From the NCBI GenBank assembly GCA_943325035.2, contig CALPNW020000003.1:1-44718 (forward strand): DNA of 44,718 nucleotides, given 5' to 3'. How positions within the stretch are numbered: position 1 is the first letter of the stretch; each line of letters opens with the position of its first letter. Of this stretch, positions 24,291 to 32,005 are shown piece by piece. Source of the DNA: Sphingobacterium thalpophilum. Its GTDB lineage: Bacteria; Bacteroidota; Bacteroidia; Chitinophagales; Chitinophagaceae. Both the position numbers and the translations under genes were made by a program. The notes below the pieces were generated by a model that saw only the letters and a list, made by a program, of their open reading frames with translations, did no database searches and had not been told where the DNA came from.

Positions 24291-25430
24291 TTATGCCATT
24301 GCTTTTTCCAGATCGGCAATCAGGTCGTCTGCATCTTCTACGCCAATACTCAAACGGATCAGGGTATCACTTAATCCATTGGCAATTCTTTTTTCCCTTG
24401 GTATAGAAGCATGCGTCATAGAAGCCGGATGGTTGATCAGGCTTTCAACACCGCCTAAGCTTTCTGCCAGTGCAAAAAGTTTAGTGGAGGATAATAATTT
24501 TTTAGTGGCTTCCATGCTTTCATCTTTCAGTTCAAAAGAAAGCATTCCCCCGAAATCGCGCATTTGTTTTCTGGCCACTGCATAGCTTGGGTGGTCTTCA
24601 AAACCACACCAATACACTCTGGCCACTTTTGGGTGGGCACGAAGCCAGTGTGCAATGGTTTTGCCATTTTCGCAATGACGCTGCATACGCAGATGAAGGG
24701 TTTTAATTCCACGCAATACTAAAAAACAATCCATCGGTCCGGGAACAGCCCCACAGCTTTTCTGAATAAAATACAGTTGTTCCCGAAGTTCGGCGCTGTT
24801 CATCATCAGGGCTCCCTGGATCACATCGCTGTGGCCGCCTAAATATTTGGTGGCAGAATGCATTACAATGTCTGCACCCAGATCCAGCGGGTTTTGTAAA
24901 TAAGGGGAGGCGAATGTATTGTCTACACAGAGGATGGAGCCATTGGCTTTTGAAATTGCTGATACCGCTTCTATATCGGTGATATTCATTAATGGATTGG
25001 TAGGTGTTTCAATCCAGATCAGTTTAGTTTTGGCAGAGATCACTTTTTGAATATTTGCAGCATTGGTTGTGTCTACGTAGGTAAACACGATCCCGAACTT
25101 TTCATAAATTTTAGAGAACAAACGGTAAGTACCTCCATACATATCATTGGCAGCAATTACTTCATCTCCGGGAACCAGTAATTTCATTACAGCATCGGTT
25201 GCTGCAACACCACTTCCAAAAGCAAGACCAAATTGTCCGTTCTCTATCTGCGCATAAGCTTCTTCCAACGCTTTGCGGGTTGGGTTCTGGCTACGGGCAT
25301 ATTCAAATCCTTTATTAACTCCCGGGGCTTCCTGAACATAGGTGGAAGTCTGGTAGATAGGGGTCATGATGGCACCGGTAGAAGGATCCGGTTCAGAGCC
25401 CGCGTGGATGTATTTGGTAGCAGTTTTCAT
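24291..25430 (-). CDS. Cystathionine gamma-synthase / beta-lyase
   Basis: This is a PLP enzyme of the Cys/Met metabolism family, 379 residues. FEYARSQNPTRKALEEA at the substrate/PLP pocket, MYGGTYRLF with the stacking Tyr, D170 in CVDNTF binding the pyridine nitrogen, and the Schiff-base K195 in HSATKYLGGHSD are all present. The sequence fits MetB/MetC-type enzymes that make or cleave cystathionine in transsulfuration; the family does not separate the activities clearly. A TAnnTTTG -7 element 29 bases upstream gives it its own promoter, although it lies in a same-strand run with the AcpH-like gene. Length and motifs are complete. Confidence 0.92.
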   Translation of the reverse strand: MKTATKYIHAGSEPDPSTGAIMTPIYQTSTYVQEAPGVNKGFEYARSQNPTRKALEEAYAQIENGQFGLAFGSGVAATDAVMKLLVPGDEVIAANDMYGGTYRLFSKIYEKFGIVFTYVDTTNAANIQKVISAKTKLIWIETPTNPLMNITDIEAVSAISKANGSILCVDNTFASPYLQNPLDLGADIVMHSATKYLGGHSDVIQGALMMNSAELREQLYFIQKSCGAVPGPMDCFLVLRGIKTLHLRMQRHCENGKTIAHWLRAHPKVARVYWCGFEDHPSYAVARKQMRDFGGMLSFELKDESMEATKKLLSSTKLFALAESLGGVESLINHPASMTHASIPREKRIANGLSDTLIRLSIGVEDADDLIADLEKAMA

Positions 25431-25459
25431 TCTGATAATATTTATTGTAATAAGTACAA

Positions 25460-25467
25460 CAAATATA
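25460..25467 (-). promoter_or_regulatory. Bacteroidota -7 element before the cystathionine gene
   Basis: On the minus strand TATATTTG matches TAnnTTTG exactly and ends 29 bases before the ATG at 25430. No TTTG is found at the -33 position, so activity may need an activator. Confidence 0.45.
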
Positions 25468-25471
25468 GCTG

Positions 25472-26065
25472 CTATTGATGGATGAGCTCTTGAAATTGAT
25501 CACCGGCAAATTTTTTAACATCTGCAATGAATAAGGCTGATGAGTGTTCAATAACAGCGTAGTGTTCCGTAAAAACAGCAAATGCTTCCGAAGAACTATC
25601 GAGGTATCTGGCCCTGCGTACCAATCCGCCAAAGCTGTTTTCGATACCCCAGGTGTAGCGGTAGTTGAATAACCAGTTCTGTTGTTGCATGTAAGGAAAC
25701 ATCCGGGCAAAGGGTTCCGGAAAATGGGCTTGCTGTTCTTCCAGTATGCGGTAAGTGTGCTGTGTAAAATCCATCCACTGCTGCTCATTCATTTCGGGAG
25801 AATGCAGGGCGAGAAAATGATCATAAACTATATCTACAAATGCACCTGAGTAAAGACGAACCACGGGGGTAAAGAATTTCTTTAATTCCCTGGTTATTGC
25901 ATGGTCATCGGTAAAAGCATCAATGGCCCTGTGCAGCCGGATTCCTTTTTGAATATCTGCAGGGTAATCGTACTGCTTTTTACCCTTTACATGATCACTG
26001 ATCATATTGCCTACCAGTAAGGCAGGATGGTTAAAAGACAGGTAGGCATGTGCCAGATAATTCAT
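25472..26065 (-). CDS. acpH: Acyl carrier protein phosphodiesterase-like protein
   Basis: The 197-residue protein begins MNYLAHAYLSF, the hallmark of AcpH (DUF479), a helical HD-like hydrolase that removes the phosphopantetheine arm from acyl carrier protein. GNMISDHVKGK, GIRLHRAIDAFTD and GAFVDIVYDHFLALH hold the metal-binding His/Asp residues. The family also has divergent members whose activity is untested. It begins 21 bases after the alpha/beta hydrolase stop on the same strand and is probably part of that transcript. Confidence 0.88.
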   Translation of the reverse strand: MNYLAHAYLSFNHPALLVGNMISDHVKGKKQYDYPADIQKGIRLHRAIDAFTDDHAITRELKKFFTPVVRLYSGAFVDIVYDHFLALHSPEMNEQQWMDFTQHTYRILEEQQAHFPEPFARMFPYMQQQNWLFNYRYTWGIENSFGGLVRRARYLDSSSEAFAVFTEHYAVIEHSSALFIADVKKFAGDQFQELIHQ

Positions 26066-26086
26066 GGTTATTTTTTAGCGCTCCAG

Positions 26087-27208
26087 TTACTTTTTATTGA
26101 TCCAGCTGCTGATGATTTCCATAGCAGCCGGTGCAATGGTTTCTTCTATTTTTTGGTATTCTGTAAAATCGCCTGTTATGGCAGTTTGCAGTAAATGGTT
26201 CAGGCCTGCCAGTTTTTTTATCGTTGCTTTTTTATTGTGTGATTCCCGAAATGTTTTTTCGATCAGGGCCAGATTGGCGTGGGCCTCTACCTGGGTATCT
26301 TTTTCTCCGTTTATGGCCAGTACCCTGCATTTAACCTGCTTTAAATCAATAACAGGATCGTAATTTATAAAATACCGCATCCAGGTCATATCGTATAAGC
26401 TGTTGTACATTTTATGGATGTTCTGACCTACGATCAACGAGTCGGTACAATACAATCCTTTAATTACTTTTTCTGGCTGAACTCTTTTCCATTGCGCATA
26501 GGTTGTGTCTATACTCACTTTAAAGAGCTCTTTGTTTGCATCAGTAAAATGCGAAAGGATGGCACTGTGCAGTTGCCCGAATGCAGCAGTGGATACACTG
26601 TCTATTCTTGCTTTTTGTAATTGAATCATGTTCTGGCTTAGATTGGTAGCAGCACCTCCTATAGCAGGGGCTCCCCAAAGAACCAAAAACGCAATTTCTT
26701 TTCTTCTTGCAGCAACCATCGGGGCAATCATTCCGCCTTCACTATGCCCGATCAAGCCAATGTTTTTAGGGTGGATGTCTTTTCGTTGTAAGAGATAGTT
26801 TAAACTGGTTTCTACGTCATAGGAAAAATCAGCAGAAGTCAGGCTTTTGGGATTGGCCCCCCAGGTACTCTTTCCTGCACCACGGTCATCTACCCGGAGT
26901 ACTGCAATACCATTGTTGCTAAGCTGGTTGGCCAGAACCCAATAAAGTGGATGCCCGAATATGGTTCCGTTTCTGTCTTGTGTGCCGCTGCCCGAAATAA
27001 TGATCACCGTTGGGAAATCCTTTCTGTTGGCTGGTATGGTGAGTGTAGCACCATAGTGCACCGAGTTATCTGCATTGTTGTATTCAACCTCTTCAATCGT
27101 ATAATTGAACGGGGCTTTGGGCGTTTGCGGCCTGTTGATTGTTTGAGCCTTTGCTGTTAATTGTAAAAGGGCTAATACAGTTAAGATGAACGAAAATGTA
27201 CGGTTCAT
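26087..27208 (-). CDS. Exported alpha/beta hydrolase
   Basis: This 373-residue protein has a signal peptide (about 1-22, ending TAKAQ). The fold shows an oxyanion-region SGSGTQDRNG (about 72-81), VDDRGAGKS, and the nucleophile S156 in GLIGHSEGGMIAP. The Asp of the triad is probably in INGEKDTQVEA and the His in LAGLNHLLQ. It resembles the serine aminopeptidase S33/dienelactone hydrolase-like enzymes of Bacteroidota that cleave esters or peptides in the periplasm; the substrate is unknown. It starts one base after the SdpI stop, so it seems to be the third gene of the sdpR-sdpI operon, an unusual partner worth noting. Confidence 0.86.
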   Translation of the reverse strand: MNRTFSFILTVLALLQLTAKAQTINRPQTPKAPFNYTIEEVEYNNADNSVHYGATLTIPANRKDFPTVIIISGSGTQDRNGTIFGHPLYWVLANQLSNNGIAVLRVDDRGAGKSTWGANPKSLTSADFSYDVETSLNYLLQRKDIHPKNIGLIGHSEGGMIAPMVAARRKEIAFLVLWGAPAIGGAATNLSQNMIQLQKARIDSVSTAAFGQLHSAILSHFTDANKELFKVSIDTTYAQWKRVQPEKVIKGLYCTDSLIVGQNIHKMYNSLYDMTWMRYFINYDPVIDLKQVKCRVLAINGEKDTQVEAHANLALIEKTFRESHNKKATIKKLAGLNHLLQTAITGDFTEYQKIEETIAPAAMEIISSWINKK

Positions 27209-27209
27209 T

Positions 27210-27875
27210 TTATTTCGGTTTATTGTTTTTTTGATACAGATTGAATGAATAATAAACGGGTATTACAACCAGCAGAACAATAATGAACAAGGATATTTTT
27301 ATGGCAAGTGAATCATCCAACAACAGCGTGATAATAGTAATCAGTGAGCCGCCAGCTACCCAGATCTTACTCACCAATTGGTGTGTTTTTCGCCAGTTTT
27401 CTTCACTCTCCAGTGTCCAAGGAAGTCGGAACCCAATAAAATAATTGGGTTTGATGCTGTGCATCAGATTGCCCAGTACACCCAGCATTAAACCAATAGC
27501 AGCAAAAATAAGGTGGGCTCCGTTTAAACTTCCTGCTTCGCTGGAATGAATAATGATCAGCATAATGGCACACATGAAAATGAGCATGCTGCAGGAGATC
27601 TTGCTTAGTAATTCAGGAGATTGACCGGCTGCTTTTTTGGGATCTATTTTGTGCAGATTTTTGATCAGCAGAAATGTTCCGACCGACACAACAGATAAAA
27701 AAAAGGTGAGGTAAATTAAAGTTGTTTTATTGCTATAGCCATCTGCAATGCCTTCCAGATTAAAATGGGTAGGAACTGTTTCCGGGAGCTGCCCGTAAAT
27801 CAGTGCGAGGTAAATAAATGGGATGAATAAAACAGCTATTACCGCCATCATTCCCAGTAGTGATTTTTTTTGCAT
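27210..27875 (-). CDS. sdpI: SdpI family membrane protein
   Basis: This 221-residue integral membrane protein has about six hydrophobic segments. The first part carries the DUF1648 motif LPETVPTHFNLEGIADGYSNK (about 30-50). The last part has the SdpI pattern IGFRLPWTLESEENWRKTHQ followed by two helices. In Bacillus, SdpI gives immunity to the SdpC killing peptide and also sequesters the SdpR repressor at the membrane. No SdpC-like peptide gene is visible here, so in this organism the pair may respond to a foreign toxin or membrane stress. The stop-to-start spacing to sdpR is zero and to the hydrolase is one base. Confidence 0.9.
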   Translation of the reverse strand: MQKKSLLGMMAVIAVLFIPFIYLALIYGQLPETVPTHFNLEGIADGYSNKTTLIYLTFFLSVVSVGTFLLIKNLHKIDPKKAAGQSPELLSKISCSMLIFMCAIMLIIIHSSEAGSLNGAHLIFAAIGLMLGVLGNLMHSIKPNYFIGFRLPWTLESEENWRKTHQLVSKIWVAGGSLITIITLLLDDSLAIKISLFIIVLLVVIPVYYSFNLYQKNNKPK

Positions 27876-28142
27876 TTATTTTAATTTTTTCGTTTTGAAC
27901 TGTAACATCCATTTCAGCATTTCATCCATCACTGTTGTATTCAATGTATAGGTAATGAACTGGCCTTCTTTAACGGATACCAGCAACCCGGCCTGTTTCA
28001 GCAGATCGAGGTGATGAGAAATACTTGGTTTTGAAATATTAAAATGGCCGGCTATTTCACCGGCGGTGAGGTCTTTGTTTTTTAATATTTCCAATATCTC
28101 CCTGCGGGTGGCATCGTTCAGGGCTTTGAATAATATATTCAC
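27876..28142 (-). CDS. sdpR: ArsR-family autorepressor (SdpR-like)
   Basis: This 88-residue winged helix repressor starts MNILFKALNDATRREILEIL, as SdpR does. The recognition helix lies in LTAGEIAGHFNISKPSISHHL (about 25-45) and the wing around QFITYTLN. No cysteine metal site is present, which separates it from metal-sensing ArsR proteins. It is the first gene of the sdpR-sdpI-hydrolase operon. A perfect 8-bp inverted repeat 15 bases before the start is the likely operator for autorepression, relieved when SdpI holds the repressor at the membrane. Confidence 0.92.
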   Translation of the reverse strand: MNILFKALNDATRREILEILKNKDLTAGEIAGHFNISKPSISHHLDLLKQAGLLVSVKEGQFITYTLNTTVMDEMLKWMLQFKTKKLK

Positions 28143-28157
28143 AATGGGTATTTATAT

Positions 28158-28177
28158 ATTTAGACAAATGTCTAAAT
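28158..28177. promoter_or_regulatory. Palindromic operator for SdpR
   Basis: ATTTAGACAAATGTCTAAAT is a perfect inverted repeat with 8-bp arms (ATTTAGAC/GTCTAAAT) and a 4-base centre. It lies 15 bases upstream of the sdpR start. SdpR/ArsR-type repressors bind such symmetric A/T-rich sites, so autoregulation is the simple reading. Confidence 0.7.
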
Positions 28178-28214
28178 ACTATTTCTTTCAGCCAAATAAT
28201 TCTTTACACGTTAT

Positions 28215-28985
28215 TTAAATAGATGCATGAAGTGCAGGAAGCTGGTTGACCGGAATGAAGTCGGCCTCTTTTTTCAGATCCCCTATCAGCCGCATTAATC
28301 GCGCTGTTAATGTGGGGCCGCACCATCTGCGGGTAAAGCCCGGAATTTTATACTGATTGATATCGGTAAACTCCCAGGGATGAAAATAGAGGCAGATGTA
28401 GCCATCTTTACGGAGTGTTTGAAGGCAAAGTGCCAGGAACAGGGAATAGGGCATATTTTTAAAACTCAGCCAGAACAAGGGTATTCGAAGCCCCGGTGAT
28501 ACCGAAGCAGGAACCCGTTTCATGCCCTGATCGGTATAAATGGTTCTGGGAAGGTGCAGGTTATTGTATTTGCCAGGCAGAAAAGTTGGGTTAACCGAAG
28601 AATCATAGGTGTAGCCGGCAGCTTTTACCGCATCCATGCCTATTGGCCGCATTCTTGGCATCCTTAATCCGGTTACCGCTTCTCCGGTTATTTCCTGAAG
28701 TCTTAAGCGGGAACTCAATAAGTCTTCCTCCTTAAATGATCCGTGATAAAAAGTGTGTGAAGCAATTTCGTGATTGGCCGACAGTCTTTTTATTTCGGCC
28801 TGGTATTCATTGGCAAAATTAGCGGTAGTAAACAGTGTTGTGTTGGCACTATTCAGTATCGGATCAATGGCATCCAGTCCGTTTTTGCCAATCCGCATCT
28901 GTTCGTTCATTGGAACATCAAACCCGTACTCCATCGGAATATCAAATTCCTCTACGTCAAAACTAAGGAGTACAAAACGGTTCAT
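28215..28985 (-). CDS. Polysaccharide deacetylase (NodB-fold) in the glycolipid operon
   Basis: The 256-residue protein lacks a signal peptide and begins MNRFVLLSFDVEEFD, with D10 and E12/E13 in the place of the TFDD motif. H77 and H81 in ASHTFYHG give the metal-binding pair. RMPRMRP (about 108-114) matches the RxP motif and IPVNQLP ends the domain. It is the last gene of a four-gene run and its ATG overlaps the stop of the GT2 gene by one base. With a polyprenyl-phosphate GT2 and a GT-C-like transferase beside it, it may trim an N-acyl or formyl group from a lipid-linked sugar, as ArnD does; this comparison is inference from order and fold. Confidence 0.85.
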   Translation of the reverse strand: MNRFVLLSFDVEEFDIPMEYGFDVPMNEQMRIGKNGLDAIDPILNSANTTLFTTANFANEYQAEIKRLSANHEIASHTFYHGSFKEEDLLSSRLRLQEITGEAVTGLRMPRMRPIGMDAVKAAGYTYDSSVNPTFLPGKYNNLHLPRTIYTDQGMKRVPASVSPGLRIPLFWLSFKNMPYSLFLALCLQTLRKDGYICLYFHPWEFTDINQYKIPGFTRRWCGPTLTARLMRLIGDLKKEADFIPVNQLPALHASI

Positions 28986-29911
28986 CAGTCAATATTGGAT
29001 TCTTTAATAATATAGTGGGGTCTTTGCTTGCTTTGCATGAACAGCTTGCCCAGGTACATGCCAATGATCCCGAGAATCATCAGCTGCAGGCCACCAAAAA
29101 AAGTGATTGTAGCAATAATAGAGGCCCATCCGGAAATGGTATGCCCTGCATAATAACTGTAAACGATATAGGGTATATAAAAGAGCGATGCAATGGAAAA
29201 AACAAATCCCAGATAAGCCGCGCCATACAATGGTTTTGTACTAAATGATGTAATGCCTTGTAATGCAAAGCGAATCATTGTTTTAATGGTATACTTGGAT
29301 ACCCCTTCTTTCCGGATACCTGCGTCATAAGCAATACCAATCTGACTAAACCCCATCCATTTAACAAGCCCCCTGATGAAAAGTTCAGATTCTCTGATGC
29401 CCTTAAACGCGGCAACTACTTTTTTATCCATCAATCTGAAATCGGCAGTTCCCTGTTCTAATTCAATATCTGAAAGGTTATTGATTATCTGATAAAAAAG
29501 GTTGGATGTTTTTCGTTTCATTAAAGACAACTCCATGTGTTCTTTACGAATGGTATATACTACGTCATATCCTTCTTCCCATTTTTGCAGCATCGAAGCA
29601 ACTATTTGAGGAGGATGCTGCAGATCTGCATCCATCATAATTGCACAATCCCCGTTTGCATTATCCATACCTGCTTTTAAAGCATTCTGGTGACCAAAAT
29701 TTCTTGAAAGGCTTATAAAAAATACATTGCTGTACTGTTCAGCTAATTTTTTTATTACTGTTAAACTATGGTCTGTACTGCCGTCATCAATAAAAGTAAT
29801 GCTGTATTCGTAAGGAGTTTGTTCCATAACTGCATGAATTTCATTCATGAGTACAGGAATATTTTTCTGTTCATTACAAGCAGGAACAACAAACGCTACC
29901 TTTTTTTTCAT
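28985..29911 (-). CDS. GT2 polyprenyl-phosphate glycosyltransferase (ArnC/GtrB-like)
   Basis: The 308-residue protein has a GT-A domain followed by two membrane helices near the C terminus (about 230-255 and 262-290). PACNEQKNI opens the nucleotide-binding region, FIDDGSTD has D42/D43, DADLQHPP supplies the DxD metal site D94/D96, and GTADFRLM and RKEGVSKY are segments typical of the DPM1/GtrB/ArnC group. These enzymes move a sugar from a nucleotide onto polyprenyl phosphate on the cytoplasmic face. The start overlaps the stop of the GT-C-like gene by 4 bases. Confidence 0.92.
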   Translation of the reverse strand: MKKKVAFVVPACNEQKNIPVLMNEIHAVMEQTPYEYSITFIDDGSTDHSLTVIKKLAEQYSNVFFISLSRNFGHQNALKAGMDNANGDCAIMMDADLQHPPQIVASMLQKWEEGYDVVYTIRKEHMELSLMKRKTSNLFYQIINNLSDIELEQGTADFRLMDKKVVAAFKGIRESELFIRGLVKWMGFSQIGIAYDAGIRKEGVSKYTIKTMIRFALQGITSFSTKPLYGAAYLGFVFSIASLFYIPYIVYSYYAGHTISGWASIIATITFFGGLQLMILGIIGMYLGKLFMQSKQRPHYIIKESNID

Positions 29912-31113
29912 TTGTGCAGGGGTTTTGAAAAATTATTTTTCCAGGTTGAAATTGTTAACCAGCACCATATAACAAAACAAGGCAATGCCTTTAAAGAGTA
30001 CCTGAGTATATAATTATCTCTAAGGTACTTAGGTATAATATCAGTTGGTGAAATAATGGTTAAAATAAACAATAGTACCAATGCTGCTTTTACTCCGGAA
30101 CTGTATGGACTTTGCTGGAGAATCAACCAGATAGCAGCACCGGTAACTGCAATTACAAAAGTGGGACTTTCTGCTGCCGAACTGAATATGACTATACTGA
30201 TCAGAATAATTGCCAGGTAGCTCAGCTGAAACTGCAGGTTTTCCCAGTTTTTTCTTTTGAGTAACGGAACCAGGAAAAACACACCTGAAAGTGCTATTAT
30301 TTTAAAATCAATTGCGCCATAATAATTGAATATTCTTCGTATCATACCGGGCACAGAAATATCCTGCATTCCGGCATATTTTGAATTAAGAATATTCTGA
30401 TTATTTCTTTTGATTATCTGATAGTACCAGTCTTCATAAGATTGCATAATGTACGCATAACCAGAATAGCAAATCGGCAATAGTACTATTACAATCATCC
30501 AACCGATAAATGATAAAATGAATGTTTTTTTATTCTTTGAAAAGAAAAAAAATGCTAATCCTGCAACACCATACAGCTTACTGAGAATACCTAATGCAAT
30601 AAATAGTGTAGCAATCCAGTCTTTGCCCTTAAGCGTAAATACAAATGCAAATAGTATAAATGAAGTGAACATCGGATTGAACTGAACACTGTGAATGGAA
30701 GTCATCATTTCAATCAGCACCACCCAGTAAATCAGTATTTTCTGTTCCTGTTTAACCGGTAACATGCGGATACCTATAAATAAGGCAGTTGCATTGGCGA
30801 TTGCCCAGAGAAAGCAGCCAATATAGTCTGGCAGCAGGGCAAACGGGGCAATAATCAGCGAGAATGCCGGTCCGTAATTGTTAAATGAAACATATTCATC
30901 CGGGTAGTAACTGAACAAATACTTTTTGTCAACTACATGATCAAATACGCCTCTGAATATTAAATAGTTGTCTATACTGGTAAGACCTCTGGACATTTCA
31001 GACATCACTGCAATAAAAGCAAGTGCAAACCATAAAATATAGATTAACTCAATTTCAACAGATCGGGTTATTCTGATACGCTTGTATAAAAGTGCCGGCA
31101 AACTGATTTTCAT
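29908..31113 (-). CDS. GT-C-type membrane glycosyltransferase (DUF2029/GT87-like)
   Basis: This 401-residue polytopic protein has about ten hydrophobic helices. After the first helix a loop with MSRGLTSIDNYLIFRG holds Asp (about D48), the place where GT-C enzymes such as GT87 mannosyltransferases keep their catalytic base. QFNPMFTSFILFAFVF and LSKLYGVAGLAFFF are typical of the DUF2029 family. Such enzymes use polyprenyl-phosphate sugars as donors on the outer face of the membrane. It lies between a methyltransferase (5-base gap) and the GT2 gene (4-base overlap), which would make its donor. The acceptor is not known. Confidence 0.8.
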   Translation of the reverse strand: MKISLPALLYKRIRITRSVEIELIYILWFALAFIAVMSEMSRGLTSIDNYLIFRGVFDHVVDKKYLFSYYPDEYVSFNNYGPAFSLIIAPFALLPDYIGCFLWAIANATALFIGIRMLPVKQEQKILIYWVVLIEMMTSIHSVQFNPMFTSFILFAFVFTLKGKDWIATLFIALGILSKLYGVAGLAFFFFSKNKKTFILSFIGWMIVIVLLPICYSGYAYIMQSYEDWYYQIIKRNNQNILNSKYAGMQDISVPGMIRRIFNYYGAIDFKIIALSGVFFLVPLLKRKNWENLQFQLSYLAIILISIVIFSSAAESPTFVIAVTGAAIWLILQQSPYSSGVKAALVLLFILTIISPTDIIPKYLRDNYILRYSLKALPCFVIWCWLTISTWKNNFSKPLHK

Positions 31114-31118
31114 CTGTT

Positions 31119-31877
31119 TTAATTCTTTTTAAAAAATACCATGATGGATACACCCGCCGGAAAGCGGAAATTATTTTTTAATAAATAATAATCAATATTA
31201 AAAAAGCCGGCAAGGATGGAATTGAATATTCCTTTAGTGCCAAATATTTCGTGATCGGAATTGCTTTCGCCGGAAGGTTTAATTCCAGACATACTAATCA
31301 GTCTGGCGGCTAACCGGAACAGGGCTATCGGAATAAATAATATTGAATTGAAATAGGTTTTGTAAATAACCGATCCCTTATTTCCCCCGAATAAATCAAG
31401 AAGCCCCCTCATTGTATACCTTCTGTAATGCTGATTGATCACATCATGTGGCCCCCACAGAAATGCGTATGCAGGAACGGTTATAGCTATGTGCCCACCG
31501 GGTTTGCAAACCCGGTATAATTCATCCATTGCTTTCTGGTGATCCTCAACATGTTCAATTACGTCAAAAGCACAAACAAGATCATAGCTATTATTGGCGA
31601 ATGGTAATTCTGTAATGGAACCCTGAATGATGGGGGTACTCAATACTGTTTGAGCAAATCTGCAACAATCTTCGTCATATTCCACAGACATTACTTCGCC
31701 AAATTGAGCAAGCATGTCTGATGTGGTACCGGTAGCAGCTCCAACATTTAGGGAGGAGATGTGCGTAGGATGATCCAGTAAATGAGTAATCCGCTCGGTT
31801 AGAATTTTTCTTCTGACCGTAAACCACCAGTTTACTCTTTCTAAATGATAATATTCTTTAAAATACGACTGTTCCAT
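31119..31877 (-). CDS. SAM-dependent methyltransferase of the glycolipid operon
   Basis: This class I methyltransferase of 252 residues has SAM motif I LNVGAATGTTSDM, acidic motif VEYDEDC, DLVCAFDVIEHVEDH (motif II) and CKPGGHIAITVPAYAF (post motif II/III). The C-terminal third has a hydrophobic patch (about residues 160-185) that may touch the membrane. An ATG at 31946 would add 23 residues with a hydrophobic stretch; MEQSYFKEYYHLER is the usual start of this family, so I prefer 31877. Being first in the run with GT-C, GT2 and deacetylase genes, it could methylate the sugar or lipid intermediate. Confidence 0.82.
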   Translation of the reverse strand: MEQSYFKEYYHLERVNWWFTVRRKILTERITHLLDHPTHISSLNVGAATGTTSDMLAQFGEVMSVEYDEDCCRFAQTVLSTPIIQGSITELPFANNSYDLVCAFDVIEHVEDHQKAMDELYRVCKPGGHIAITVPAYAFLWGPHDVINQHYRRYTMRGLLDLFGGNKGSVIYKTYFNSILFIPIALFRLAARLISMSGIKPSGESNSDHEIFGTKGIFNSILAGFFNIDYYLLKNNFRFPAGVSIMVFFKKN

Positions 31878-31976
31878 ATATGATCTGCAAGCCCTGTAAA
31901 ACACAATAATGGCTACTACGCAAGTAACAAAAAAATTCCGGTACATTATAAAAAGCTTAAACCCGCCATTTTTTTT

Positions 31977-31984
31977 TACTTTTG
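31977..31984 (+). promoter_or_regulatory. Bacteroidota -7 element before the deoxyhypusine synthase-like gene
   Basis: TACTTTTG matches TAnnTTTG and ends 21 bases before the ATG at 32006. No clear TTTG lies 17-20 bases upstream. Confidence 0.4.
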
Positions 31985-32005
31985 CTGCTCTAAAAATTGA
32001 ATAAT

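Noticed and set aside
31878-31946. Longer start of the methyltransferase
   Set aside because: MEQSYFKEYYHLER is the usual family start; the extra 23 residues are not typical. I cannot exclude it as a membrane anchor.
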